A DNA stretch of 64,000 bases from an uncultured Tidjanibacter sp. (GCA_947852905.1 CANTVF010000001.1:186001-250000), one strand, 5' to 3'. Shown: positions 36,641 to 46,206, counted from the stretch's first letter. A program made the numbers and translations. Notes: generated by a model from the sequence alone, not told the origin.

Positions 36641-37219
36641 ATGTCAGACAGACAGCAGGGTAAGTTGATAATATTTTCCGCACCGTCGGGTGCAGGGAAA
36701 ACCACAATAGTCCATGCGCTTGCGGAAAAATTCCCGCAGCTGGAGTTTTCCATTTCGGCGACTTCGCGTGCGCCGCGTCACACGGAGAAGCACGGAAGGG
36801 ATTATTATTTCCTTTCGGCCGACGAATTTCAAAAGGCGTGCGACCGCGGCGAGTTCGTAGAGTGGGAAGAGGTTTATGCCGGTACGCGTTACGGAACGTT
36901 GCGTTCGGAGGTGGAGCGCATATGGAGTAAGGGAAATGTGATACTCTTCGATGTGGATGTAAAGGGCGGAATAAGGCTCAAATCCATATTCGGGGAGAGC
37001 GCAATGTCGGTATTCGTGATGCCGCCGTCGGTGGAAACCTTGCGGGAACGTCTCATAAAGCGTAATACCGATTCGCCGGAGACCATAGAGAAGCGTGTGG
37101 CCAAGGCCGAGTATGAAATAACTTTCGCGCCGCAGTTCGACCATATAGTCGTGAATGACGATCTGGAGCGGGCTATAGCCGAAGTTGAACGTCTCGTATC
37201 GGAGTTTATCGCCGGTTAG
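36641..37219 (+). CDS. gmk: Guanylate kinase
   Basis: About 192 residues from the ATG at 36641 (start SDRQQGKLIIFSAPSGAGKT). P-loop SAPSGAGKTT, then EFSISATSRAPRHTEKHGRD with the GMP-binding segment, and EWEEVYAGTRYGTL; later VKGGIRLKSIFGE. It phosphorylates GMP to GDP with ATP. The reading can be extended to 36599, but that extension is not family-like. Third position in yicC-gmk-nadD. Confidence 0.94.
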   Translation: MSDRQQGKLIIFSAPSGAGKTTIVHALAEKFPQLEFSISATSRAPRHTEKHGRDYYFLSADEFQKACDRGEFVEWEEVYAGTRYGTLRSEVERIWSKGNVILFDVDVKGGIRLKSIFGESAMSVFVMPPSVETLRERLIKRNTDSPETIEKRVAKAEYEITFAPQFDHIVVNDDLERAIAEVERLVSEFIAG

Positions 37220-37234
37220 GAAGAGAGCGTCGGA

Positions 37235-37828
37235 ATGAAGCGTATGAAATCGGTAATGCTATATTTCGGGTCGTTCAATCCTGTTCACAAGGGACATGTG
37301 GCTGTGGCCGAATGGGTTCTGGAGCAGGATATTTGCGATGAGATATGGCTGGTCGTCTCGCCTCATAATCCGCTTAAACGGCAGAGCGGGCTGATCGGCG
37401 AAGAGCATCGTCTGGCCATGGTACGGCTGGCGATAGCCGAGTCGCGTTATCGGAACAGGATGCGAGCCTGCGATGTAGAGTTCGACCTGCCGCGTCCGTC
37501 CTATACTGCGGATACGCTTCGCGTACTGGGGGAGCGTTATCCGCATGTGAAATTTTCGGTGCTTGTCGGCAGCGACATAGTCGGCGAGATAACCAGATGG
37601 AAAGAGTGGGACAGGTTGCTGTCCGATTACGAATTTTATGTATATCCTCGGCGCGGATATACATGTAGCGGATGCGATCCGCGTTTTATTATGATTGCGG
37701 GAGCGCCGTTTGAGGATTATTCTTCGACCGATGTCCGTCGCGCCCTGCGCAGCGGGGAGGCAGGGGAGATGATTCCGGGCAGCGTACGCAATTATATTAA
37801 GGATAACCTTGCCGACTGGATGCCGTGA
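37235..37828 (+). CDS. nadD: Nicotinate-nucleotide adenylyltransferase
   Basis: A 197-residue nucleotidyltransferase: LYFGSFNPVHKGHVAVAEW with the HxGH motif (HKGH), LVVSPHNPLKRQ, SYTADTLRVLGERYP and EDYSSTDVRRALR (the ISSTxxR motif). It makes nicotinate adenine dinucleotide from NaMN and ATP. It may start at 37235 or 37244. Together with nadK in this window it covers two NAD(P) steps. Confidence 0.93.
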   Translation: MKRMKSVMLYFGSFNPVHKGHVAVAEWVLEQDICDEIWLVVSPHNPLKRQSGLIGEEHRLAMVRLAIAESRYRNRMRACDVEFDLPRPSYTADTLRVLGERYPHVKFSVLVGSDIVGEITRWKEWDRLLSDYEFYVYPRRGYTCSGCDPRFIMIAGAPFEDYSSTDVRRALRSGEAGEMIPGSVRNYIKDNLADWMP

Positions 37829-37916
37829 AGTATTGCCGGTCGGAGGTGTCGGAAGATTTGTTTAACCGGCGACGCGTGCGGCATAGTCGTAAGCGTTCGC
37901 CTAAAAACGGTGAATT

Positions 37917-38153
37917 ATGGAGAATAGAGGCGATATAGCCCGGCTGAGTGTGCTTATCGAAGCCGAACCGGAAAACGCCGCATTGTATTTCGAGCGCGGC
38001 AGACTTCATTACGGAGCGAGCAATTTCGGACATGCGTTGAACGATTTCAATTCTGGTCTGAGGCTTCAGCCCGAAAACGTGGAGGCGAAACAATACGTCA
38101 GGATGATAAACGAAATACTCGAATATCGCTATACGGATATTTACAATCCGTGA
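37917..38153 (+). CDS. Small TPR-repeat protein
   Basis: 78 residues made of about two tetratricopeptide helices pairs: NAALYFERGRLHYGASNFG, then HALNDFNSGLRLQPENVEAK. No signal peptide. Likely an intracellular protein-protein adaptor; its partner is unknown. It follows nadD by 88 bases and precedes ddl. Confidence 0.75.
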   Translation: MENRGDIARLSVLIEAEPENAALYFERGRLHYGASNFGHALNDFNSGLRLQPENVEAKQYVRMINEILEYRYTDIYNP

Positions 38154-38229
38154 TGCGCTGAGTGTGTACGGCCCGTATTACGGCTACCGATATTCCTGCA
38201 TGTGTACGATTTAAATTTACGGTAAATAA

Positions 38230-39222
38230 ATGAAGAAATTGAATGTTGCCCTTATGGCGGGCGGCAACTCTTCCGAGCGCGAAGTGGCCTTGGGCAGTGC
38301 GCGTTTGGTATACGATGCTTTCGACCGGAACAAATATAATGTGTTCATGATCGATGTGAACGGACGTCACTGGTCGTGCGAAGGGGCCGGAGGGCGTAAA
38401 GTAGAGGTCGATAAGACTGATTTTTCGATTCCGGCCGGCGATGACAGAATCGTGCTCGATTACGCCTTCGTCATGATACACGGAACTCCCGGAGAGGACG
38501 GGAAGCTGCAGGGATATTTCGAAATGATGGATATTCCGTATTCCACATCCGGTTTCGTGTCTTCTGTAGAGACGTTCGACAAGACGTTGTGTAAACGTGT
38601 GGTTTCGGAAATAGAGGGACTGTCTCTGGCGCGTGAGATCGTGATACGGTCTGTGGACGATGTAGATACGGAGGCCGTTGTCTCTTCGTTAGGATTGCCG
38701 GTGTTCGTAAAGCCCAATGCCAGCGGCAGCAGTTGCGGAGTGACCAAAGTGAAGACGGCGGCCGAACTGAAGCCTGCCGTCGAGAAGGCTTTTACGGAGA
38801 GCGATACGGTGCTCGTGGAGGAGTTCGTACAGGGACGCGAGTTCGGTTGCGGGGTATTGCTTACTTCGTCCGAGGCGCAGGCTCTGCCAGTTACCGAAAT
38901 CGTGGCGCATAAGGAGTTTTTCGATTACGAAGCCAAGTATACGGCCGGTATGTCCGACGAGATAACCCCGGCCGACATTCCGTCCGAACTGGCTACCCGT
39001 ATGCAGGCGCTCGCGGTTAAGGCGGCCAGAGCGTGTCGTTGCAGGGGGCTTGTGCGTGTCGATTTCATAGTTGACGGTGCGGAGAACATTTACATGATAG
39101 AGATCAATTCAATACCCGGAATGAGTGCCGGCAGTATCGTGCCCAAGCAGTTGCGCAGCGCAGGTATAGAGTTGGGCGACGTCATAGACAGGATTATCGC
39201 CGATACCCTATGCAGACATTGA
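38230..39222 (+). CDS. ddl: D-alanine--D-alanine ligase
   Basis: A 330-residue ATP-grasp enzyme: LNVALMAGGNSSEREVALGS, VMIHGTPGEDGKLQGYFEMM, GLPVFVKPNASGSSCGVTKV (ATP loop), VLVEEFVQGREFGCGVL and RVDFIVDGAENIYMIEINS, then PGMSAGSIVPKQ. It joins two D-alanines for the peptidoglycan stem. The DUF3109 gene starts inside its last codons (39210). Confidence 0.95.
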   Translation: MKKLNVALMAGGNSSEREVALGSARLVYDAFDRNKYNVFMIDVNGRHWSCEGAGGRKVEVDKTDFSIPAGDDRIVLDYAFVMIHGTPGEDGKLQGYFEMMDIPYSTSGFVSSVETFDKTLCKRVVSEIEGLSLAREIVIRSVDDVDTEAVVSSLGLPVFVKPNASGSSCGVTKVKTAAELKPAVEKAFTESDTVLVEEFVQGREFGCGVLLTSSEAQALPVTEIVAHKEFFDYEAKYTAGMSDEITPADIPSELATRMQALAVKAARACRCRGLVRVDFIVDGAENIYMIEINSIPGMSAGSIVPKQLRSAGIELGDVIDRIIADTLCRH

Positions 39223-39797
39223 TCGAGATAGACGGACGGATAGTCGCTACGGATATACTTACGGAATACTTTTCGTGCGATCTGGCGGCTTGCCGCGGGA
39301 TATGTTGCGTCGAAGGCAATGCCGGCGCGCCGCTGGAGGAGGACGAACTGGAAATTCTGGAGAGGGAATATGACCGTTACAGCGGTTATATGACGCCGGA
39401 GGGGCGCCGGGCAGTGGAGAAACAGGGATTTTTCGTCGTAGATGAGGACGGAGATTATACCACGCCGTTGATCGGAGATGCCGACTGTGCGTATGTATGC
39501 CGCGAAGGCGGCGTTACGTTGTGTGCCATCGAAAAGGCGTATCGTGCCGGTGAGACCGAGTTCCGTAAACCGATATCGTGTCACCTGTATCCGATTCGTG
39601 TCAAGGTGTTCGGAGACGGCAGCGAAGGGTTGCAGTATCACCGTTGGGATATTTGCAGGGAAGCCTGCAAATCGGGTGAAAAGAAAGGGATACGTGTGTA
39701 CCGGTCGTTGAAAGAGCCTATCGAAAGGCGTTTCGGAGAGAGTTTCTTTGCGGCGCTCGACGATGCAGCTAAGTATTTGGACGAGTGCGGTGATTGA
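39210..39797 (+). CDS. DUF3109 cysteine-rich protein
   Basis: 195 residues. Cysteines are spaced as in the YkgJ/DUF3109 zinc- or iron-cluster proteins: FSCDLAACRGICCVEGN at the N-terminus, DADCAYVC and TLCAIEKAY in the middle, ISCHLYPIRV, and DICREACKSG near the end. It probably holds a metal cluster; function is unknown. The start overlaps the end of ddl by 13 bases, pointing to translational coupling. Confidence 0.87.
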   Translation: MQTLIEIDGRIVATDILTEYFSCDLAACRGICCVEGNAGAPLEEDELEILEREYDRYSGYMTPEGRRAVEKQGFFVVDEDGDYTTPLIGDADCAYVCREGGVTLCAIEKAYRAGETEFRKPISCHLYPIRVKVFGDGSEGLQYHRWDICREACKSGEKKGIRVYRSLKEPIERRFGESFFAALDDAAKYLDECGD

Positions 39798-39823
39798 CCG
39801 TTTGTTAAGTAGAAAGTCGAATT

Positions 39824-40876
39824 ATGGGATATTGCAGGATCGCAGCGCCGTTATTATTGGCGGCAATGGCGGTATTTCCGGGGTTGGCGTCGGCGCAACG
39901 CAGCGTTCCGCATCTGGAGGATTTGCCGCGCAGGGCGCTCGACACGCTCGATACGGACGATGAGAATACCAAGATAGTCATCTATACCAATAACACGTGG
40001 AGTTACTATTATACCGATCTGGACAGGAGGGTGGACAAGTCGGTATATCACGATCATTGGGTTACGGACAGGGTTTTCGCTTATACGGACATACAGTTGA
40101 AGGATCTTCCGCCGGTCATGGAACTCAAGCTGATAGAGCGTTACGAGGATTTTCATGCGCCCATAGTCGGCAAAGTCTATTCGAAGTACGGGCGTCGCGG
40201 CAGGAGAAATCATAAGGGCGTCGATATTCCTTTGCAGGTAGGCGAACCCATTTATGCGGCTTTTGCCGGAAGAGTGCGTTATGCGCGGTTCAACAGCGGC
40301 GGATTCGGCAATCTGGTCATAATAAGGCATGAAAACGGACTGGAGACATGGTATGCTCATTTGTCTCGGTGCAATGTGGAATCGGGCGACTATGTTTCGG
40401 CCGGAACGGTCATAGGTTTCGGCGGATCTACCGGGCGCAGCGGAGGGCCTCACCTGCATTTCGAGACGAGGTATTACGACCAGAACTTCGATCCGGAACA
40501 TTTGATAGATTTCGAGACGGGCGATCTCAGGTATCATACGTTCGCTCTCGAAAAGTCTTACCTCAACATATATTCGCGTGCATCGGAAACATTGGAGGAG
40601 GACGGCGAGGATTACGAGCGCATGTTGCTCGCGACGTCCGATGCCGACGGGGAGCTGACTTCGGAAGAGATAGTCAACAATATTACGGCTTCGGAACAGG
40701 CTGCCATAAAACGCGAAAAGGCCAAGACCGATCCGTTGTATCATACTATAAAACGCGGGGACTATCTCGGCAAGATAGCCCGTCAATACGGGACTACCGT
40801 AAAGAAATTGTGTCAGCTGAACAATATAACCGAAGACACCATTATACGCGAAGGGCGTAAACTGCGTGTTCGGTAG
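39824..40876 (+). CDS. Exported M23 metallopeptidase with LysM domain
   Basis: A 350-residue protein with a signal peptide (IAAPLLLAAMAVFPGLASAQ). The M23 (LytM-type) domain spans about residues 125-235: HKGVDIPLQVGEPIYAAF, GNLVIIRHENGLETWYAHLS and GRSGGPHLHFETRY, with the zinc His and Asp visible. A C-terminal LysM (HTIKRGDYLGKIARQYGTT, then LCQLNNITEDTIIREGRKL) binds glycan strands. It cuts peptidoglycan cross-links or activates amidases during growth. It follows the DUF3109 gene after 26 bases. Confidence 0.92.
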   Translation: MGYCRIAAPLLLAAMAVFPGLASAQRSVPHLEDLPRRALDTLDTDDENTKIVIYTNNTWSYYYTDLDRRVDKSVYHDHWVTDRVFAYTDIQLKDLPPVMELKLIERYEDFHAPIVGKVYSKYGRRGRRNHKGVDIPLQVGEPIYAAFAGRVRYARFNSGGFGNLVIIRHENGLETWYAHLSRCNVESGDYVSAGTVIGFGGSTGRSGGPHLHFETRYYDQNFDPEHLIDFETGDLRYHTFALEKSYLNIYSRASETLEEDGEDYERMLLATSDADGELTSEEIVNNITASEQAAIKREKAKTDPLYHTIKRGDYLGKIARQYGTTVKKLCQLNNITEDTIIREGRKLRVR

Positions 40877-40898
40877 ATTGCGGCCGCGGTAAGGCCGC

Positions 40899-41058
40899 GT
40901 GTCGTAACTGGCAATCCGTTGCGTTTCTTTCGTGATTCTGGCCGAGTCGTTTGATTCATCGAACTTCTGTCGCACTCACTTCATGGCCATGCATTTCACG
41001 TTCCTAAATATACCTTAAAGGGGTTGCGTCAAAATACCGAGTTTTGACACAACCCCTT
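40899..41058. repeat. Dispersed ~158-bp repeat, copy 2 (ends in hairpin)
   Basis: Full-length partner of 31953-32110, ending in AAAGGGGTTGCGTCAAAA (41017-41034) against TTTTGACACAACCCCTT (41042-41058), a 17-bp near-perfect stem. Again it sits between two convergent genes (M23 peptidase + and dihydroorotate-dehydrogenase-like -). On the minus strand part of it reads RQKFDESNDSARITKETQRI, weakly echoed in copy 1 with a stop. It may therefore carry a decayed coding fragment, or it may be an RNA element whose translation is accidental. Confidence 0.75.
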
Positions 41059-41083
41059 CGTAAAATATGCGTTATACGGATGA

Positions 41084-42058
41084 TTACATTTCCGGCGGGA
41101 ACATTTTCATGTATTGTACGCGGTCGAGCAACGGGTCTACACGGACTTTCCGGTTCATCAGACCGCGGAAGTCGTCTATGCGACTGAAACTGTTGCGTTG
41201 CATCCAGTTTTCAATGAAACCGTTTATCTCGCCGATGACCTTCATGCCGTGTATCATGATCGTGCTGCATAACTGGACGGAACGGGCTCCGGCGAGTATG
41301 GCCTTTATCGCATCTTCGCCCGTATGTACGCCGGTCGATGCCGACAGGTCCAGACCGGGAACTGCCGCCGATGCAATGGCTATGTAGCGCAACGACTTGT
41401 AAAGTTCCGAACGTGCGCTCAGACCGTCGGCCGGCACGTATTCCATATTCTCGATATCTATATCCGGCTCGAAGAAACGGTTGTACAGCACGGCTCCTTT
41501 GGCTCCTCTGTTGTATATTTCCTGAGCTATATGTATTATATTGGTGAATCTCATGCTGAGTTTGACCGATACGGGAATACCTATGGACTTCACGACGGTG
41601 CCCACTATGTCGAAATAACGCGCTTCTATTTCGGATGAAGTCTGTCCTGCGCCGCTCGGCAGGAAGAAAATGTTGAGCTCTAACGCATCGGCTCCGGCGT
41701 CGGCTATCTTACGCGCATACTCGATCCATTTGCCCTTTTCGGCGCAGTTTATGCTCGCTATGATAGGCAGCCCCGTGCGCTTTTTGGATTCGCTTATAAG
41801 TTCTATGAAACCGCGCATGTAATCCGAACCTATGTAAGCGTGCAGATAGTCGTCCGCATCGGGGTGGTCGTGATAACGGGATAGCATGGCCGTTTCGCCT
41901 GCGATCTGTTCTTCGAATATGGATTTCAATACTACGCCGCCTATGCCGTGGTCGGCGAGTTCCGCGATTTTGTCGGGCGTAGCCGTTAGCGGCGAACTGC
42001 TCGCTATGACGGGCGTTCGGAGTTTCAGTCCGAGGTATTCCGCTGATAAATCTGTCAT
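41084..42058 (-). CDS. Dihydroorotate dehydrogenase-like protein
   Basis: A 324-residue FMN-barrel protein: LGLKLRTPVIASSSPLTATP, GIGGVVLKSIFEEQI, PIIASINCAEKGKWIEYARK, ADALELNIFFLPSG, PVSVKLSMRFTNI and ASTGVHTGEDAIKAILAGA for the phosphate loop. It belongs to the PyrD-related group with a shifted active site; whether it oxidises dihydroorotate or another substrate is unclear. It lies just beyond the repeat, 96 bases after yggS on the minus strand. Confidence 0.85.
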   Translation of the reverse strand: MTDLSAEYLGLKLRTPVIASSSPLTATPDKIAELADHGIGGVVLKSIFEEQIAGETAMLSRYHDHPDADDYLHAYIGSDYMRGFIELISESKKRTGLPIIASINCAEKGKWIEYARKIADAGADALELNIFFLPSGAGQTSSEIEARYFDIVGTVVKSIGIPVSVKLSMRFTNIIHIAQEIYNRGAKGAVLYNRFFEPDIDIENMEYVPADGLSARSELYKSLRYIAIASAAVPGLDLSASTGVHTGEDAIKAILAGARSVQLCSTIMIHGMKVIGEINGFIENWMQRNSFSRIDDFRGLMNRKVRVDPLLDRVQYMKMFPPEM

Positions 42059-42154
42059 GGTTCGTATGCTTTTTAAGTTTTCGGGATATCGTAGGATCGT
42101 GTACGTCGGAGCCGGAGGACGTGCGGAAGCGTTTTCGTAACTATCGATTTTACA

Positions 42155-42811
42155 TCATCTCGCTCCGAATATCATGCTGCCTATGCGCACCATCGTCGCG
42201 CCGCATTCCACGGCAACCGGATAGTCGTGCGTCATTCCCATGGATAACGTGTCGAATTCCGTGCCGAAATATTTTTCGCGCAATTCGGCGAACATGTCGT
42301 GTACGGTCTGGAACTCATGCCGCACGAGCGTATGATCCTCCGTCTGGGTGGCTATGGTCATAAGGCCGCGTATGCGGACGTTGCGGTACCGGCGCCACTC
42401 ACCTCTTTCGAGATAGGCGCGCAGTTCATCAGGCTCCCAGCCGCTTTTGGTTTCCTCGGAGGCTATGTGTACTTCCATGAGCACGTCTATGATACGGTCG
42501 TTCTTGGCGGCTTCCTTGTCTATGACGGCCAACAGCTTGTCGGAATCTACGGAGTGGATCATCCGGACGAACGGGGCTATGTATTTCACCTTGTTGGTTT
42601 GCAGGTGTCCTATCATGTGCCATTCTATATCCTTGGGCAGAAGATCGTATTTCTCCCGCAATTCCTGAGGTCTGTTTTCTCCGAAAGCCCTTTGACCGGC
42701 ATCGTATACGGTACGGATAACGTCGGCAGGGTGGGTCTTGGATACGGCTATCAGCGTAACGTCGGCAGGCAGCGCGTTCCTGACGAGTTTCAGTTGTTCT
42801 ACTGGTGACAT
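42155..42811 (-). CDS. YggS-type PLP homeostasis protein
   Basis: About 218 residues from the ATG at 42811 (start SPVEQLKLVRNALPADV). PLP lysine in LIAVSKTHPADVIRTVY, then FGENRPQELREK, WHMIGHLQTNKVKYIAPF, LMEVHIASEETKSGWEPDEL, and the closing LSMGMTHDYPVAVECGATMV with VRIGSMIFG. It binds pyridoxal phosphate and buffers the free B6 pool. An ATG at 42844 would add 11 residues of little family character. Upstream of the DHOD-like gene, same strand. Confidence 0.92.
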   Translation of the reverse strand: MSPVEQLKLVRNALPADVTLIAVSKTHPADVIRTVYDAGQRAFGENRPQELREKYDLLPKDIEWHMIGHLQTNKVKYIAPFVRMIHSVDSDKLLAVIDKEAAKNDRIIDVLMEVHIASEETKSGWEPDELRAYLERGEWRRYRNVRIRGLMTIATQTEDHTLVRHEFQTVHDMFAELREKYFGTEFDTLSMGMTHDYPVAVECGATMVRIGSMIFGAR

Positions 42812-42853
42812 AACTAAAAAATATGGTACATACAAAAATAACACAAATTTTCA

Positions 42854-42861
42854 TATATTTG
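42854..42861 (+). promoter_or_regulatory. -7 box for the C69 dipeptidase gene
   Basis: TATATTTG, exact consensus, 48 bases before the start codon; spacing to a -33 element is unclear. Confidence 0.5.
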
Positions 42862-42908
42862 TTTCCGCTCCATTGGAGGATCAATTAATTTCATAATCGA
42901 AATACGGA

Positions 42909-44579
42909 ATGAAAAAGTTTTTTATTGCAGCCGGACTGTTGTTTGCCTTCGGCTTCGGTCGTGCCTTCGCATGCACCAATTTCATAATTACGAAAGGCGC
43001 TTCGACGGACGGCTCGGTCATGGTTTCCTATTCGGCCGATTCGCACCAACTGTACGGTGCGCTCTACAAGTACAATGCTCCGTCACGCGGTTATCGTCCG
43101 GGTGCCATGATGCCGGTCTATGAGTGGGATACGGGGCGCTATATGGGCGAGATTCCGCAGGCGTCGCACACCTATTCTACCGTGGGCAACATGAACGAGC
43201 ATCAGCTCATCATAGCCGAAACCACTTTCGGCGGTCGCGGCGAGTTGTACGATCCGGATGGAATCATGGATTACGGCTCGTTGATATACATAGCTTTGCA
43301 GCGTGCCCGCACGGCGCGCGAAGCCATAGATGTGATCGTGGAGCTTGCCAATACATACGGATATGCGTCGAGCGGAGAGTCGTTCTCTATAGCTGACACG
43401 GAAGAGGCTTGGATATTCGAGATGATCGGAAAGGGCAGTCGCATGGTGGACGGCGTGAATGTCAATAAAGGTATCGTGTGGGTGGCAAGGCGTATTCCGG
43501 ACGGATATATCTGTGCCCATGCCAATCAGGCGCGCATTACGCAGTTCCCCTTGTCGGATCCTGAAAATTGTCTGTATGCACCGGATGTAATATCTTTCGC
43601 ACGCGAGATGGGGTATTACGAAGGCAGCGACGAGAATTTCAGCTTCAGCGACGCGTACGCTCCGTTGAATTTCAGTGCTATGCGCGGTTGTGAAGCGCGT
43701 GTATGGTCTTTCTTCAACACTTTCGTTCCCGGTATGGATATGTATCTCGATTACGCCATGGGGTATAACAAGGAAAACCGTATGCCGCTTTGGGTGAAAC
43801 CGTCGGAAAAGATCTCCCCGAAACAGGTGTTCGATGCCATGCGCGACCATTATGAGGGGACTCCCATGGATATGACTGTGGATATAGGCGCCGGCGGAAG
43901 CCACTGTCCCTATCGCTGGAGGCCTATGGATTGGGAGTGGGAAGGCGAAAGATATACCAACGAGCGCGCTACGGCTACACAGCAGACCGGTTTCTGGTTT
44001 GTGGCTCAGGCTCGCGATTGGCTGCCAGATGCTATCGGCGGCGTGCTGTGGTTCGGCGTGGACGATGCCGCGACTTCGGCGTTGACTCCCATATATTGCG
44101 GTACTACCGAAGTGCCGTGGTGTTTCGACGAGAGGAACGGAAGTCTTATCGAGTATTCGGAAACTTCGGCCTTCTGGATTTTCAACCGTGTAGCCCAGTT
44201 CGCCTATTTACGTTACGATCTCATAGGTGCAGCGGCCAGACAATGTGCTGACGAATGGGAGAATGCAATGCTCGACGAGGTGGCCGCATTCGACAGGAAA
44301 ATGCTCGACGGCCGTTATTCCGAGAAACGGATAGTCAAGGCGGCGACCGAATTTTCCGTTAGACATGCCGAGGAACTGTTCCGTCGTTGGGTGGAACTCG
44401 ACAGATACCTTATGGTGAAATATATGGACGGTAACGTGAAGGTGGAAGACGAAAACGGATTCAAGGACAACGGGTACGACGAGCGCATTCCCGACACCCC
44501 GCAGTGGCCCGAATATTCCGACAAATGGAAAGAGGCAGTTGTAAAGGATCATGGCGACGTTCTGCGCGTGGTCGAATAA
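42909..44579 (+). CDS. Exported C69 (U34) family dipeptidase
   Basis: A 556-residue protein with signal peptide KKFFIAAGLLFAFGFGRAFA directly followed by CTNFIITKGASTDGS. The cysteine after the signal is the expected N-terminal nucleophile of this Ntn hydrolase once cleaved. NEHQLIIAETTFGGRGELYD and EEAWIFEMIGKG also fit PepD-like dipeptidases. It hydrolyses dipeptides in the periplasm. The stop is followed by a hairpin and the promoter of lpd. Confidence 0.9.
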   Translation: MKKFFIAAGLLFAFGFGRAFACTNFIITKGASTDGSVMVSYSADSHQLYGALYKYNAPSRGYRPGAMMPVYEWDTGRYMGEIPQASHTYSTVGNMNEHQLIIAETTFGGRGELYDPDGIMDYGSLIYIALQRARTAREAIDVIVELANTYGYASSGESFSIADTEEAWIFEMIGKGSRMVDGVNVNKGIVWVARRIPDGYICAHANQARITQFPLSDPENCLYAPDVISFAREMGYYEGSDENFSFSDAYAPLNFSAMRGCEARVWSFFNTFVPGMDMYLDYAMGYNKENRMPLWVKPSEKISPKQVFDAMRDHYEGTPMDMTVDIGAGGSHCPYRWRPMDWEWEGERYTNERATATQQTGFWFVAQARDWLPDAIGGVLWFGVDDAATSALTPIYCGTTEVPWCFDERNGSLIEYSETSAFWIFNRVAQFAYLRYDLIGAAARQCADEWENAMLDEVAAFDRKMLDGRYSEKRIVKAATEFSVRHAEELFRRWVELDRYLMVKYMDGNVKVEDENGFKDNGYDERIPDTPQWPEYSDKWKEAVVKDHGDVLRVVE

Positions 44580-44590
44580 TCCGTCCGCCA

Positions 44591-44621
44591 CTTGCAATAT
44601 CGTCTGTAATTATTAATTTTG
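44591..44621 (+). promoter_or_regulatory. Promoter of lpd (CTTG-N19-TAATTTTG)
   Basis: CTTG at 44591-44594 and TAATTTTG at 44614-44621 are 19 bases apart, a good Bacteroidetes-type pair, 71 bases before the lpd ATG. The hairpin at 44625-44648 would then lie at the transcript's very start. Confidence 0.45.
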
Positions 44622-44624
44622 CAG

Positions 44625-44648
44625 GAGCTGACCTTTATCGGTCGGCTC
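44625..44648 (+). terminator. Terminator between the C69 gene and lpd
   Basis: GAGCTGACC and GGTCGGCTC pair (one G-T wobble), followed by TTGTTTTT. It probably ends the dipeptidase transcript. Confidence 0.65.
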
Positions 44649-44691
44649 TTGTTTTTATGCTTTGCAATTAACGTAAAATTTGATATTCGGA

Positions 44692-46086
44692 ATGAAGTAC
44701 GATGTAATAGTTGTCGGCAGCGGACCCGGCGGATATGTGGCGGCTATCAAGGCTGCCCAGAACGGTATGAAAACCGCTATTGTCGAGAAATCGGAATTGG
44801 GCGGCGTGTGCCTCAACTGGGGCTGTATCCCTACCAAGGCGTTGCTCAAAAGTGCGCAGGTTTATACTTATGCCAAACACGCGGCCGGTTACGGCATAGA
44901 GATTACCGGTGAAGTAAACGCTCCGTTGGACAAGATCGTGGATCGCAGTCGCGGTGTGGCCGATACGATGAGTCGCGGTGTGGCTTTCCTGATGAAGAAA
45001 AACAATATAGACGTCATTGCCGGACGCGGCAAGCTGGCCGGTAACGGCGTAGTGACGGTTACCGCCGCCGACGGCACGCAGCAGTCCGTAGAGGCCGATC
45101 ATATAATTCTGGCAACCGGATCGCGTCCGCGGGAAATGGGATTCATGCCTGTGGACGGCCATAAAATAATCTCCTCGCGCGAGGCTCTCGTGTTGCGCGA
45201 AATGCCCGAAAGTATGGTTGTCGTAGGTTCCGGAGCCATAGGGTGCGAGTTTGCATACCTTTATGCGGCTCTCGGCGTTAAGGTTACTGTCGTGGAGTAT
45301 CTTCCGCAGTTGCTGCCAGTGGCGGATGCCGATGTCAGCAAGGCGCTGGAACGCAATTTCCGCAAGATGCGTGTTGGGGTAATGACTGGAACGACCGTCA
45401 AGAGCGTCGTGGTTAACGGTGAGGGCAAATGCGAGGTGACTGTCGAAGGCAAGAAAGGCGAAGAGGTACTCGTGGCCGACATCGTTCTCTCGGCCGTAGG
45501 CGTGAAATCTAACATAGAGGAATTGGGACTTGAGGAACTCGGCATCGTAACCGAGCGCGACAAGGTGATTGTGGACGAATTCTATCGCACTAATGTAAAA
45601 GGTGTGTATGCCATAGGCGATATAACGCCCGGTCCGGCATTGGCGCACGTCGCCTCCGCAGAGGCTATCTGCTGTGTGGAGAAAATTTGCGGACACGATG
45701 TCGCTCCGATAGATTACGGAACTATTCCTTCGTGTGTGTATACTACGCCGGAAATAGCTATGGTAGGTATGACGGAGAAGCAGGCCGTAGATGCCGGGTA
45801 TGAGGTTAAAGTAGGTAACTTCCCTTATACGGCGTCGGGTAAGGCTACGGCTGCCGGTGATCGTGACGGATTCGTGAAACTGATCTTCGATGCGGCGACG
45901 GACAAGCTCCTCGGCGCGCACATGATGGGAGCCAATGTTACCGAGATGCTCGCTGAGCCGACGCTCGCCAAGGCATTGGGGGCTACTGCCGAGCAGATAG
46001 CTACGACCGTGCATTCTCATCCTACCATGAGCGAAGCGGTAATGGAAGCTGCAGAGGCCGCCATGGGACATGCCGTACATCTGTAA
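44692..46086 (+). CDS. lpdA: Dihydrolipoyl dehydrogenase
   Basis: A 464-residue flavoprotein from the ATG at 44692: DVIVVGSGPGGYVAAIKAAQ (FAD), GGVCLNWGCIPTKALL with the redox disulfide Cys pair (C-x4-C), VVVGSGAIGCEFAYLYAALG (NAD), YAIGDITPGPALAHVASAE and TVHSHPTMSEAVMEAAEAA. It reoxidises lipoamide of 2-oxoacid dehydrogenase or glycine cleavage complexes, using NAD. No E1/E2 gene is nearby. A longer frame from 44680 is not needed. Confidence 0.96.
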   Translation: MKYDVIVVGSGPGGYVAAIKAAQNGMKTAIVEKSELGGVCLNWGCIPTKALLKSAQVYTYAKHAAGYGIEITGEVNAPLDKIVDRSRGVADTMSRGVAFLMKKNNIDVIAGRGKLAGNGVVTVTAADGTQQSVEADHIILATGSRPREMGFMPVDGHKIISSREALVLREMPESMVVVGSGAIGCEFAYLYAALGVKVTVVEYLPQLLPVADADVSKALERNFRKMRVGVMTGTTVKSVVVNGEGKCEVTVEGKKGEEVLVADIVLSAVGVKSNIEELGLEELGIVTERDKVIVDEFYRTNVKGVYAIGDITPGPALAHVASAEAICCVEKICGHDVAPIDYGTIPSCVYTTPEIAMVGMTEKQAVDAGYEVKVGNFPYTASGKATAAGDRDGFVKLIFDAATDKLLGAHMMGANVTEMLAEPTLAKALGATAEQIATTVHSHPTMSEAVMEAAEAAMGHAVHL

Positions 46087-46112
46087 CGGTTGCGCATTGT
46101 AGTAAATCTTAT

Positions 46113-46138
46113 GGGGAGGTGGCATAGGACATCTCCCC
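46113..46138 (+). terminator. Terminator after lpd
   Basis: GGGGAGGTG and CATCTCCCC form a stem (one G-T pair), followed by GTCTTTTT, 27 bases past the stop codon. Confidence 0.7.
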
Positions 46139-46206
46139 GTCTTTTTACGCGGCAATGGCTGTTTCCGGTTACGGCAGAGAGCGTGAAACGTCTCGAGTTA
46201 TATAAA

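Noticed and set aside
44668-46155. Long frame antisense to lpd
   Set aside because: Shadow of a well-recognised gene; no motif.
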